NCBI GenBank assembly: GCA_001896725.1
Contig: MPPA01000008.1
Location: 1 to 35,479 of the forward strand
Length of the DNA: 35,479 nt
Source of the DNA: Methanococcoides sp. EBM-47
GTDB taxonomy: Archaea > Halobacteriota > Methanosarcinia > Methanosarcinales > Methanosarcinaceae
Direction: 5' to 3'
Below the pieces are notes generated by a model. That model did no database searches. It saw nothing but the letters and a program-made list of their open reading frames with translations, and was not told the origin of the DNA. Within the stretch, counting starts at the first letter, position 1. The number at the start of each line of letters is the position of its first letter. Positions 7,858 to 15,919 of this stretch are shown piece by piece. A program made the position numbers and the translations under genes.

Positions 7858-9690
7858 ATGACACGATATTTTGAGGTATACCAGAGGGATGGCGCAGCAA
7901 GGAAAGGTAGACTTCTCCTTGACAGAACTATTGAAACACCATGCATCCTGAAAACCGAGACTCTGAAAGATCATAACGGACATATCATGGATGCTGGCTC
8001 CCTGTGGGAAATGAGTAATGTGGAGAAGGCAGGAAAGAGATTACAACAGCTTAGAAGTGAGCTTGGAGAAGACAGGTTGATCATACTACCTCATATGTGT
8101 CTTGTACCTGAGGCTCCTGACATCGTGCCTGAGACCTTGGAAATGTTAGGATCGAACACTGGGGCTATCGGAAGAGTGTATCGTAAAGGGGGAGCTATAA
8201 AGGCTGCTGATATGTATATACTTGAAGGGGCAGGTGTCTTTGAGAACAATGCAAAGGCATTGATGGAAAGGGTCCTTGACCTTAAAGAAAGTACAGCTGA
8301 TGATGCAGCATTATACCTTCCTAATATCTGCCTTCCTGAGAACCTTGCAATGCTTGTTTACATGGGCGCTGATGTGTTGGATACCACTAAAGCCACACTT
8401 GCAGCCTATAAGGATATTTATCTTACTCACGCCGGGAGTTTTTACCTGGGGTCACTTTCCGAGTTACCCTGCAGATGTTCTGTATGTGTATCTGTCACAC
8501 TATTGGAACTTAAAAAAATGGATAGGATTTCCAGAGCACAACTGCTGGAGCAGCATAATATCAATGTAATGGAAGCTGAACTTGCCCTGGTAAGAGAAAA
8601 GATATCTTCAGGCAATCTTCGGGAATATGTTGATGCCCAATGCCGCATCAGACCCTGGCTTACTGCACTGTTGAGATTGCTTGACAGAGAATATCTATAT
8701 CTGGAAAAAGGAACTCCGATCGCACGCAATACAGAGATGCTTGCTAATTCGGGAGATTCTCTAACAAGACCGGAAGTTGTCAGATTTGCACGCAGGGTAC
8801 AGGAAAGGTACATCCCTCCCGAACTAGATGTGCTGCTGCTATTACCATGTTCTGCAAAGAAACCTTATTCTATTTCACAATCTCATCAGAAGTTTAGTCT
8901 AGCCCTGGGCAAGTACCGCAAATTCGTGCATGAGGTAATAATTACATCTCCTCTTGGAATAGTTCCCAGAGAACTTGAACTGACATATCCGGCAGCTCAT
9001 TATGATATTGCTGTAACAGGTAACTGGGATGCTGAAGAAACAAAGTGGGTTTCGGGATGTCTTGAAGATTATCTTTCAAAACACAAGTACAATGCAATAT
9101 TGGCACATGTAGATGGAGCTTACAGAAAAATCTGTGAAATGGTAGCCAACAGGCTTGGGTTGGAGATACACTTCACAAGCACCGGCAGTGTCACTTCCTA
9201 TGAGTCCCTCAGGAACCTTAGTAAAACAGCAGGGGAACTGTGTATAGGCAGGAAATTGAGCGAAACAAAAAGAAAAGCAGCAATGCTGAAGGCTATTGCA
9301 GATTATCAGTTTGGCAAGGGAGCAGGAAAAATATTAGTTCCCGACAACTCTGAGATTAGGGGCCCTTTCCCCAGATATCAAGCTTTTTGCGAAAATACCC
9401 AGATCGTGACCCTTATACCCCAGTATGGAACACTGGCAGTTACTATAGAAGGGGCTGAAATGATGGTCTCACACAATTCCCACATCGTGCGGATAGATGA
9501 TTTCATACCGAAAGGTTCTATCCTCGCCCCGGGGGTCCTGGAAGCTGACCCTGCTATCCGCCAGGGAGATGAAGTGTTTGTGGTTGGTGATAGAGCAATT
9601 GGTGTTGGGCGGGCGCGTATGAGCGGCAAGGAGATGAGCGTCTCTACAAAAGGTCAGGCTGTTGACCTGCGCCATGTGAAGGTTAAATGA
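7858..9690 (+). CDS. arcS: archaeosine synthase ArcS (TgtA2)
   Basis: A 610-residue paralog of archaeal tRNA-guanine transglycosylase that converts preQ0 at position 15 of tRNA towards archaeosine. The N-terminal half is a TGT-like barrel that lacks the catalytic aspartates but keeps a zinc site (C205, C207, C210, H233). The hallmark PCSAKKPYS is at 330-338, in the ArcS core that binds the preQ0 nitrile substrate; its lysine is the family nucleophile. The C-terminal 75 residues, including VVGDRAIGVGRARMSG, form a PUA RNA-binding domain. Length and domain order are those of euryarchaeal ArcS. An acetyltransferase gene follows after 17 bases. Confidence 0.92.
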   Translation: MTRYFEVYQRDGAARKGRLLLDRTIETPCILKTETLKDHNGHIMDAGSLWEMSNVEKAGKRLQQLRSELGEDRLIILPHMCLVPEAPDIVPETLEMLGSNTGAIGRVYRKGGAIKAADMYILEGAGVFENNAKALMERVLDLKESTADDAALYLPNICLPENLAMLVYMGADVLDTTKATLAAYKDIYLTHAGSFYLGSLSELPCRCSVCVSVTLLELKKMDRISRAQLLEQHNINVMEAELALVREKISSGNLREYVDAQCRIRPWLTALLRLLDREYLYLEKGTPIARNTEMLANSGDSLTRPEVVRFARRVQERYIPPELDVLLLLPCSAKKPYSISQSHQKFSLALGKYRKFVHEVIITSPLGIVPRELELTYPAAHYDIAVTGNWDAEETKWVSGCLEDYLSKHKYNAILAHVDGAYRKICEMVANRLGLEIHFTSTGSVTSYESLRNLSKTAGELCIGRKLSETKRKAAMLKAIADYQFGKGAGKILVPDNSEIRGPFPRYQAFCENTQIVTLIPQYGTLAVTIEGAEMMVSHNSHIVRIDDFIPKGSILAPGVLEADPAIRQGDEVFVVGDRAIGVGRARMSGKEMSVSTKGQAVDLRHVKVK

Positions 9691-9707
9691 TATGATCATG
9701 AGATATT

Positions 9708-10229
9708 ATGAACATAAGGATCAGGAATTTTAAAGCTGATGACTTTGAAGATGTGCTTTGTATAGAGTCGGAATCTTTTACGGAGCATAACCCTTTTGCA
9801 TACATACACTTCTACGAAATGCATGGGAATATGTTCTTGGTGGCTGAGTATCTGGGATCTATAGTCGGCTTCGTAGTAGGATATAGGATGAACGAAAGAG
9901 AGGGAAGAGTGTTCTCCCTTGCCGTAAGAGAGGAGTTCCAAGGAAAAGGGATAGGAACAATGCTTCTGGATGCATTGTTCAAAGAATTCTATTCGAACCT
10001 TTTGAAATATGCTACTTTGGAAGTAAGGACCAATAACATAAAGGCCAAGGGCCTTTACCTCAAGATGGGGTTCGTTCCTTGCTGGATAGAAAAAGGATAC
10101 TACTCGGATGGAGAGGACGGAATAATAATGAAAATGAAATTATCCTCATATAAGTTCCAAGAACTAGATATCTTAGCAGAAAAAATAGAGAGAATGTCCC
10201 AAAAAAGCACGGAAGACTTTAATGGGTGA
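9708..10229 (+). CDS. GNAT N-acetyltransferase, RimI-like
   Basis: A 173-residue GNAT-fold acetyltransferase. The acetyl-CoA pyrophosphate-binding loop is QGKGIG (78-83) after the beta strand FSLAVREEF. The C-terminal motif KGLYLKMGF (near 114-122) is typical of RimI/Ard1-like N-terminal protein acetyltransferases. About 30 residues after the GNAT core (KFQELDILAEKIERMS) are predicted helical and are not part of the usual fold. The ATG at 9708 follows arcS by 17 bases, so it is likely in the same transcript. In archaea this family acetylates protein N-termini; the actual target is unknown. Confidence 0.82.
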   Translation: MNIRIRNFKADDFEDVLCIESESFTEHNPFAYIHFYEMHGNMFLVAEYLGSIVGFVVGYRMNEREGRVFSLAVREEFQGKGIGTMLLDALFKEFYSNLLKYATLEVRTNNIKAKGLYLKMGFVPCWIEKGYYSDGEDGIIMKMKLSSYKFQELDILAEKIERMSQKSTEDFNG

Positions 10230-10251
10230 GCTTTTTCTAAATAAGATGATT

Positions 10252-10539
10252 TCAGAAATTTCCTTGCATAATGCTATGATGCATACGTGTGGCAAGTTCC
10301 TTCATTCTCTCGGATGTCCTGCCAAAGCCTGAAAACTCATCTTTGGACATTACAGATGCAAGACTGTTGCCCAGTACAAAAATAGCAAGCTTATGTTCAG
10401 CCTTGCTCCGATGTACATGTACCGGACTTATTGCCAAAGATTCATATTCAGAGAACTCGTTTGTAAAACCTTTTTCTTCCAGATAACTTTTCATTTGTGC
10501 CATTAATGTGTGCAACTGAATCAATTCATCTTTATGCAT
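10252..10539 (-). CDS. UPF0058 family protein
   Basis: A 95-residue protein that I recognise as UPF0058, a small family restricted to archaea, of unknown function. It opens with MHKDELIQLHTLM and contains the family signature YESLAISPVHVHRSKAEHKLAIFVLGN. The sequence looks helical and soluble. I start it at the ATG at 10539 because family members begin at this point; in-frame ATGs at 10551 and 10572 would add 4 or 11 residues. The last 22 bases before 10252 separate it from the convergent acetyltransferase gene. A perfect inverted repeat overlaps its leader (see 10562-10609). Confidence 0.8.
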   Translation of the reverse strand: MHKDELIQLHTLMAQMKSYLEEKGFTNEFSEYESLAISPVHVHRSKAEHKLAIFVLGNSLASVMSKDEFSGFGRTSERMKELATRMHHSIMQGNF

Positions 10540-10561
10540 ACCAACCAACATATCCTTTTTT

Positions 10562-10609
10562 TGTTTGTACATTGTGCTATTGTGCACTGATGAAATTAAT
10601 GTACAAACA
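10562..10609. repeat. 12-bp perfect inverted repeat upstream of the UPF0058 gene
   Basis: TGTTTGTACATT (10562-10573) and its exact reverse complement AATGTACAAACA (10598-10609) are separated by 24 bases, which contain a GTGCAC palindrome. The repeat lies 23-70 bases upstream of the chosen start and overlaps a TATA-like TTTATG on the minus strand. It could be an operator or an RNA hairpin in the leader. Confidence 0.55.
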
Positions 10610-10701
10610 TAAATCAACTGATTTCAATAAAAGGCTGTTGTCGGAAATGCATGACCGTCTATCTAGTATAAAAAATTAACTAAAAGAAGAGATCGTATAA
10701 G

Positions 10702-10733
10702 TTTAAAAAAATGAAAAATAAAAAAAAGAAATT
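10702..10733 (-). terminator. U-rich terminator region after dnaG
   Basis: Downstream of the dnaG stop the minus strand has three T tracts in 32 bases (8, 5 and 7 T, separated by single A or CA interruptions). Archaeal RNA polymerase terminates at such oligo-U stretches without a hairpin. It separates dnaG from the UPF0058 gene on the same strand. Confidence 0.5.
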
Positions 10734-10761
10734 ATAAAGACTTAATATGGACCATTAAAAC

Positions 10762-12090
10762 CTAAAGATCTTTAACGGTCAATATTTTCACTGAAGCTGG
10801 CCTTTTGGTGACACTTCCTATTTTAGCACCAACAAGGTTTTCAATGCCTTTGTTCTCGGCAATGTCAAGTATCCTCTGGGTGATAACACCATCAAAGACA
10901 ACGCTTTTGACATCACCCTCATAGTTCTTCAGATTATTGACAAGATTACGCACCGCGGTTTCTCCAATCACATTATTTCCAGTATCAAGAAAACGAGCAC
11001 CAAATGTTCCCATAAGCTCATCTGCGTGGGACTTGAACTTTTTTGAAGCTGGAGAGAGTTTCATAACTGGTGCTATAGCCTCCTGCACTTCTCCATAAGG
11101 AACCTTTATTTCCACAGCTTCTGAAGAGATCTCACGCTGCTTGATCGGGCGCTTCTTCAACTTAGTCGGAGCAGCAACCCTTGGGATCTCAATGGGTCTT
11201 CTTTCTTTTGGCTTTGGCACCCTCTGAAGTGCTGGAACCTTCACAGGATCCGGGTCCTTCAAAGAGTACTTGTCCATTACCTGTTCTATTGGTATCTTCT
11301 GCCTTAGGGCCCTGACTATTTCCTTTTGTACAAGATCCTCTACACTCTTGCCATCGGGGGCACGGGCAATGTAATCAATATTAGCTACCTGTAGAAGTTC
11401 CTTTATGATCAGCTCTCCTCCACGGTCACCATCTGTAAATGCAGTTACAGTTTCCTTTCTCTTTGTAAGTTCAGCGACCTCTGGAGGCACATTGGTACCA
11501 CCTACACAAATAGTGTTCTTGATACCATATCTTAGAAGGTTCAGTACATCTGCACGACCCTCTACAACGACTATTGCATCTGAATCAAATACTGCCGGAC
11601 CACATGGGATCTTGTTCTTTCCAAAGTACTGCATTTCTTCCACACGTACGGACTGCCGGACCTCCTCGGCTATTTCCTGGGACTCTGGCACATTGGTATC
11701 GAACATGTCAGTAAGAATGAACTTGGCACGCTCTATGATCTGCTTCCTCTTTGTGGCTCGTACATCTTCTATATTTATTATTTCGATCTTGGCGCTACAT
11801 GGCCCGACCCTGTCTATGGTCTCCAAAGATGCGGCCAGAATGGATGTTTCCACCTTGTCCAGACTGGAAGGCACCAAAATGGTACCTTTTGATTTACCAC
11901 CCTTAGCATTGACAAGGACCTCTATTCTCCCTATCCTTCCTGTTTTCTGAAGGTCCCGCAGGTCCAGGTCCGATCCGAGCAATCCTTCTGTCTGTCCGAA
12001 AATAGCACCCACGATATCAGGACGTTCAATGATACCATCTGCGCTGATCTTTGAATGAATAATGTACTTGGTAGTATCTGTATTTTGCAT
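10762..12090 (-). CDS. dnaG: archaeal DnaG primase-like protein
   Basis: A 442-residue archaeal DnaG. A conserved N-terminal region (1-165; [27 protein letters not shown] near the start) precedes a Toprim domain at about 168-255. Its catalytic acidic residues are visible: E177 in [12 protein letters not shown], and D220 and D222 in [12 protein letters not shown]. The C-terminal third, after a charged linker, ends with a segment typical of archaeal forms. In archaea DnaG has weak primase activity and associates with the RNA exosome, so RNA degradation or quality control is the likely main role. The ATG has a GGAG ribosome binding site 8 bases upstream (12099-12102, minus strand) and a TATA-like GCATAAATAA further up. 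Confidence 0.93.
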   Translation of the reverse strand: MQNTDTTKYIIHSKISADGIIERPDIVGAIFGQTEGLLGSDLDLRDLQKTGRIGRIEVLVNAKGGKSKGTILVPSSLDKVETSILAASLETIDRVGPCSAKIEIINIEDVRATKRKQIIERAKFILTDMFDTNVPESQEIAEEVRQSVRVEEMQYFGKNKIPCGPAVFDSDAIVVVEGRADVLNLLRYGIKNTICVGGTNVPPEVAELTKRKETVTAFTDGDRGGELIIKELLQVANIDYIARAPDGKSVEDLVQKEIVRALRQKIPIEQVMDKYSLKDPDPVKVPALQRVPKPKERRPIEIPRVAAPTKLKKRPIKQREISSEAVEIKVPYGEVQEAIAPVMKLSPASKKFKSHADELMGTFGARFLDTGNNVIGETAVRNLVNNLKNYEGDVKSVVFDGVITQRILDIAENKGIENLVGAKIGSVTKRPASVKILTVKDL

Positions 12091-12437
12091 ATATGAATCT
12101 CCATATTATTTATGCTGATTTTATGCTAATCTATGGCACATAGCGTTTGGTCTTCTTACAAAAATAGCCTAACAAGTAACTTACAATGCTCAGGTATAAT
12201 GAACCTGATACCCCGTTTTTAGGTCACTTCAATAATAGCGTTCTGCTGAACCCAATCTCAACTGTGTTCGTTTTTTCCGACGTGCCACACGTAATTCAGC
12301 TTTACATTATGCCTATGTCTTGAACACACGCCTACAGCACTACAAGGGTAACTAACGTTCAATTAGTATACCAAATATCACCTGCACATTAAATACCCTT
12401 ACCGTCATTCCTTTTGACAATCCATATCAAGTGGGAT

Positions 12438-12458
12438 GTTTGATGCTAATGATCAAAC
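12438..12458. repeat. hairpin, 7-bp stem
   Basis: GTTTGAT (12438-12444) and ATCAAAC (12452-12458) pair perfectly around a 7-base loop. It lies about 45 bases downstream of a TATA-like CATTAAATAC element, in a gap without genes. Confidence 0.45.
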
Positions 12459-12525
12459 GTGAGTTCTAACTTATTTCCTGATTATTGTAAATTAGATAAT
12501 GATAAACTATTTTTGCGTGATCAGA

Positions 12526-12546
12526 ATACCCATGTTCCATGGGTAT
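12526..12546. repeat. hairpin, 9-bp stem
   Basis: ATACCCATG (12526-12534) and CATGGGTAT (12538-12546) pair perfectly around a 3-base loop. No T run follows on either strand, so it is not a standard intrinsic terminator. An operator or a stem within a small RNA is possible. Confidence 0.5.
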
Positions 12547-12692
12547 CCTCAATGATTCTAGATCAATTTCAAGTTGATGTAGCCACATGAGTAATGAATA
12601 CAATAGGTAATATCCGTATGATATATAATAAACTTGTGGGTTTACAAAGATGCCCAGCTCCCTTTGAAAAGAGGAACAAGATAACGAATGAA

Positions 12693-12702
12693 CTAAATAT
12701 AT
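12693..12702 (+). promoter_or_regulatory. TATA box for the flavoprotein-rtcA operon
   Basis: CTAAATATAT lies 20-30 bases before the ATG at 12723. The spacing predicts a transcript starting at or within a few bases of the start codon. Confidence 0.4.
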
Positions 12703-12722
12703 AGAAAGCAGAATTCTAATAC

Positions 12723-14099
12723 ATGGTAAAAAGAGGAGAAACATCAGGTAAAAAACTCTTGATCATCGGGGGCGGTGCAGTTGGCATGGCGGTATCAACC
12801 GGAGCCACAAGATATACCGGCTATGAGGTAATGGTAATATCCGCTGATAAGCATGCATCTTATAGCCAATGCGGCATACCTTACGTTTTTTCAGGTGATA
12901 TACCTAACTTTGAACAATTAATAGTTAAAGGGCCTGAATTCTTCAAGGAAATGGGTATCAAAGTCAGGCTTGATACTCGAGTAGACTCTATTGACCTTGA
13001 CAACAGTTCGATAAGGATTGGCAACGAAAAGTTAGCCTTTGATAAGCTTGTGATAGCTACAGGAAGCATACCAGCTATACCTAAAATTATAGAAAAGAGT
13101 AGCTCTTTGAAGAATGTGTTCACCCTGCGTACACTATCCGACGGTATACTGATCCGCGAAGCTCTGAACAATGCAAAGGATATTGTTATCATAGGTGCTG
13201 GTTCCATTGGTGCCGAAGTTTCCATAGCCACTGCACGTCAGGGAATAAGAACTTCATTATTGAACAGGAGCAATACGATCCTTTCATCCAGTCTTGATCC
13301 TGATATGGCAGAAGTAGTTATATCATATCTGGAAGAGGAGGGGGTTCAGGTATTGACTGGATACGCTCCTACATCCATCAATGGTGAAGAGAGCGTCATA
13401 TCGGTAATAGTGAATGAAATAGAGATACCTGCTGATGTTGTGTTGATCTCAGTTGGTGTGATCCCTGATGTTTCTATAGCATCAGAGAGCGGAATAGATA
13501 TTGGACCCACTGGAGGAATAGTCACAAATGACAGACTTCAAGTCATGAGAAATGGAAATGTCATTGAAGATGTGTACTCCGGAGGAGAATGCACCCAGAT
13601 ATACAATTTTGTGACAGGTGAACCCATGCTTAGCCATCTGGCAAGCACGGCGCGCAGAATGGCAGGGGTGATAACCAATAATCTGGGAGGTAAGGATACA
13701 AGATTTGGCCCTGTGGCCAATCCTTGGGTAGCAGTGATCGGAAACCTCCAGATAGGTTCAGTAGGGATTACGACCGCAGAAGCTGAAAAACAGGGGATCA
13801 AGGTTGTCAGTGGTATAGCTACAGGTTCTACACGTGCAGAGTATTTCCCTGGGTCCCACAAAATATATATAAAGGTCCTGTTCCATGAAAGATGCCTGGT
13901 CGGTGCTCAGATAATTTCAACAACCGGCGTCAAAGAGCGTATTGATGGTATTTCTCTGGCAATAAAAAAGAAACAAACAATAGATGAACTGCTTGAGATG
14001 GAAACTTGCTACTCTCCTGCTGTTTCCACACTTCAAGACCCCCTTCTTTTTGCTGTCAAAGGTGCATACAAGAAAATGCCAAAAAAAGGTGGACAATGA
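12723..14099 (+). CDS. CoA-disulfide reductase / NADH oxidase-like flavoprotein
   Basis: A 458-residue FAD/NAD(P)-dependent pyridine nucleotide-disulfide oxidoreductase. The FAD Rossmann motif is IIGGGAVG (14-21), the NAD(P) Rossmann motif is IIGAGSIGAE in the middle, and the FAD-contacting YSGGECTQ follows. The single redox cysteine C50 in YSQCGIPY is the signature of the CoA-disulfide reductase, NADH oxidase and persulfide reductase group, which lacks the CxxxxC pair of glutathione reductase. The C-terminal dimerisation domain is complete. A thiol, disulfide or oxygen-defence role in an anaerobe is likely; the substrate is unproven. Its stop overlaps the rtcA start by 4 bases (ATGA). Confidence 0.85.
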   Translation: MVKRGETSGKKLLIIGGGAVGMAVSTGATRYTGYEVMVISADKHASYSQCGIPYVFSGDIPNFEQLIVKGPEFFKEMGIKVRLDTRVDSIDLDNSSIRIGNEKLAFDKLVIATGSIPAIPKIIEKSSSLKNVFTLRTLSDGILIREALNNAKDIVIIGAGSIGAEVSIATARQGIRTSLLNRSNTILSSSLDPDMAEVVISYLEEEGVQVLTGYAPTSINGEESVISVIVNEIEIPADVVLISVGVIPDVSIASESGIDIGPTGGIVTNDRLQVMRNGNVIEDVYSGGECTQIYNFVTGEPMLSHLASTARRMAGVITNNLGGKDTRFGPVANPWVAVIGNLQIGSVGITTAEAEKQGIKVVSGIATGSTRAEYFPGSHKIYIKVLFHERCLVGAQIISTTGVKERIDGISLAIKKKQTIDELLEMETCYSPAVSTLQDPLLFAVKGAYKKMPKKGGQ

Positions 14100-15091
14100 T
14101 AGATATCGATGGGTCCTATGGGGAAGGTGGGGGACAGATACTGAGGACAGCTATTTCTTTGGCAAGCATTGGATCAATAGAAGTGAGAATATTTAACATC
14201 AGATCTCATCGACCCCAGCCGGGACTTAAGGCACAGCATATGAAAGCGATAGAAACTGCTGCAAAGCTCTGTGATGCTGAAGTTTTAGGACTGTATATGG
14301 GTTCTCAGGAGATCATCTATTCTCCAATGGAAATAAAGGGGGCTGCATATAAAGTGGACATTGGAACTGCTGGAAGCATCTCACTGCTGCTTCAGTGTAT
14401 AATGCCTATGGCAGCATTCTCTAAAGGAGATATATCACTTGAGATCACCGGTGGGACCGATGTGAAATGGTCCCCTACTATGGACTATCTCAACAACGTG
14501 ACATGTAATGCACTTAAACAAATGGGATTTAACTATAGAATAGAAGTTCTGAAAAGGGGATACTATCCAGAAGGAGGGGGAAAAGTATGCGCATCCTTTG
14601 AACCTGCAAGGCTGCACGGGTTCGAATATGAAAGAAAGGAAGAGATCATTAAGGGAATATCACACTCATCAAAACTTCCTGAACATATATCACAGCGCCA
14701 GGCCCTGGCAGCTAAAAGAGTGCTGGATAACAGAGGGATAGAATGCGATATAACTGTATGTACTAAAGATGAAGTTTCAACAGGAAGCGGGATCACGTTA
14801 TGGAGTGGATACAATGGTGCCAGTAATCTTGGAAGGAAAGGTATTCCTGCCGAAAAGATTGGAGAGATGGCTGCTAAGCAAATGATACAACAGATCGATT
14901 CCAAAGCCTCGGTAGACCCTTATCTTGCAGATCAGCTAATTACCTATATGGGCCTTGTAGGAAGTGGGTCTTTCACCACTTACATGGTATCACAGCACAC
15001 ACTGACGAATATACATATAACTGAACTGCTTTTGGATATAGAGTTCGAAATTAGAAAAAAGGGAAAACTTGCTGAGATCTCAGTTAAATAA
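14096..15091 (+). CDS. rtcA: RNA 3'-terminal phosphate cyclase
   Basis: A 331-residue RtcA that uses ATP to convert RNA 3'-phosphate ends to 2',3'-cyclic phosphates through an enzyme-AMP intermediate. The N-terminal GSYGEGGGQ (6-14), HRPQPGLKAQH and RGYYPEGGG motifs match. The adenylated histidine is H301 in SQHTLTN near the C-terminus. The start is the ATG at 14096, which overlaps the upstream stop and has GGTGG just before it; the open frame extends further upstream, but that part is the previous gene read in another frame. Its convergent neighbour encodes KptA, another enzyme acting on RNA 2'-phosphates. Confidence 0.93.
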   Translation: MIDIDGSYGEGGGQILRTAISLASIGSIEVRIFNIRSHRPQPGLKAQHMKAIETAAKLCDAEVLGLYMGSQEIIYSPMEIKGAAYKVDIGTAGSISLLLQCIMPMAAFSKGDISLEITGGTDVKWSPTMDYLNNVTCNALKQMGFNYRIEVLKRGYYPEGGGKVCASFEPARLHGFEYERKEEIIKGISHSSKLPEHISQRQALAAKRVLDNRGIECDITVCTKDEVSTGSGITLWSGYNGASNLGRKGIPAEKIGEMAAKQMIQQIDSKASVDPYLADQLITYMGLVGSGSFTTYMVSQHTLTNIHITELLLDIEFEIRKKGKLAEISVK

Positions 15092-15111
15092 GATGAAGGA
15101 AGCTATCTGGA

Positions 15112-15747
15112 TCAGCTACCATTCTCAACTACGCTTAGGTATTCAGCCGGAATGAATCTTGCAAGGGCGATGTCCTCATTGGCGGTAATTACCATTATTC
15201 CTTCGTTCTGTGCAGAATCAGCATCTACCTCAAGTATTACAGGATTATCAGTGTGTACAAGTGCAGCTTCCACAGCTTTATCATAAGAAGTGCTAAGATG
15301 TGCATAGGTTTGCCTGATAGGTGTAATACCGCTTTCCAGCAACATATCAACCTCTTCCTGGCTGACGCCATAATAAAGTAATGGAAGTTCATTTTCGGGA
15401 TAATCTGACTCAAGCTCTACATCTACAGAATGGCCATATTTTGCCCTTATGTGTTTACCATCTATCTCATACCTGTGCTTTCTGTCAGACTTGACAAGAG
15501 CAATGAGCCTTTCCTTGGTGGCCCACCTATAGCGTGTGCTCAGAACATCCAGAAGATGTCCCAGGCTAACCCAGCCATAGATGTCCATTTTAAGACCCAC
15601 ATCTTCAGGGAAATGCCTCAGTGCTCCAGAAACAAATTTCCCCAGGCGCTCTTCGCGGTCATCATCAAGGACGTATCGGCCTTCCACACCGCATGCCGGG
15701 CATGTCTCACCTCGGAAATATCCATGCTCATTGCATTTACGGATCAT
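15112..15747 (-). CDS. kptA: RNA 2'-phosphotransferase KptA/Tpt1
   Basis: A 211-residue KptA that transfers an internal RNA 2'-phosphate to NAD+, releasing nicotinamide and ADP-ribose 1'',2''-cyclic phosphate. The family's Arg-His-Arg-Arg set can be read as R44 and H45 in LRHFPEDVGL, R101 in IRAKYGHS and R145 in PIRQTYAHLS. An N-terminal zinc knuckle (C5, H8, C16, C19) precedes the domain, as in some archaeal members. The usual HGT triplet is YGV here (LLYYGVS). A TATA element (15774-15784, minus strand) is close upstream. Archaea have no known tRNA-splicing 2'-phosphate, so the physiological substrate is open; reversal of RtcA-type or other 2'-phosphate marks is possible. Confidence 0.88.
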   Translation of the reverse strand: MIRKCNEHGYFRGETCPACGVEGRYVLDDDREERLGKFVSGALRHFPEDVGLKMDIYGWVSLGHLLDVLSTRYRWATKERLIALVKSDRKHRYEIDGKHIRAKYGHSVDVELESDYPENELPLLYYGVSQEEVDMLLESGITPIRQTYAHLSTSYDKAVEAALVHTDNPVILEVDADSAQNEGIMVITANEDIALARFIPAEYLSVVENGS

Positions 15748-15773
15748 GATATATCGGTCTTGAGATGTAATTA

Positions 15774-15786
15774 ATCGTTAATATAT
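15774..15786. promoter_or_regulatory. shared TATA region between kptA and the RPA gene
   Basis: The AT-rich stretch around TTAATATATG reads as a box A on both strands. On the minus strand it is about 27 bases before the kptA start. On the plus strand it would give a transcript with a leader of roughly 110 bases before the RPA start at 15920. Confidence 0.4.
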
Positions 15787-15919
15787 GTTATCAAAGCAAA
15801 GGGGAGCTATGATAATAGTTTCGTCAGATTTAATACATACTCATGCTATCACGTTACGCACAACCAAGAGATTAACTTGTGAGCAAATGCTCCCAATAAT
15901 AAATTTCCAGGGAATTAGC

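Larger units (their letters stand above)
12091..12722. other. 632-base intergenic gap with two hairpins
   Basis: No credible gene is visible here; a 92-codon minus-strand frame at its right end has no recognisable family and overlaps the next gene. The dnaG promoter occupies the left end and the promoter of the flavoprotein gene the right end. Between them are two perfect hairpins (12438-12458 and 12526-12546), a weak CAGGT/ACCTG stem near 12192-12208, and a TATA-like CATTAAATAC near 12388. The gap is large for this compact region and may hold a small RNA. Confidence 0.4.

Noticed and set aside
12466-12744. 92-codon minus-strand frame in the dnaG-flavoprotein gap
   Set aside because: It contains a perfect 9-bp hairpin, its start region overlaps the next gene, the translation has biased hydrophobic composition without a recognisable fold, and no promoter fits.
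14006-14095. Extended N-terminus for RtcA beginning at 14006
   Set aside because: This part is the end of the upstream flavoprotein gene read in another frame; the RtcA family starts at the ATG at 14096, which has a ribosome binding site.
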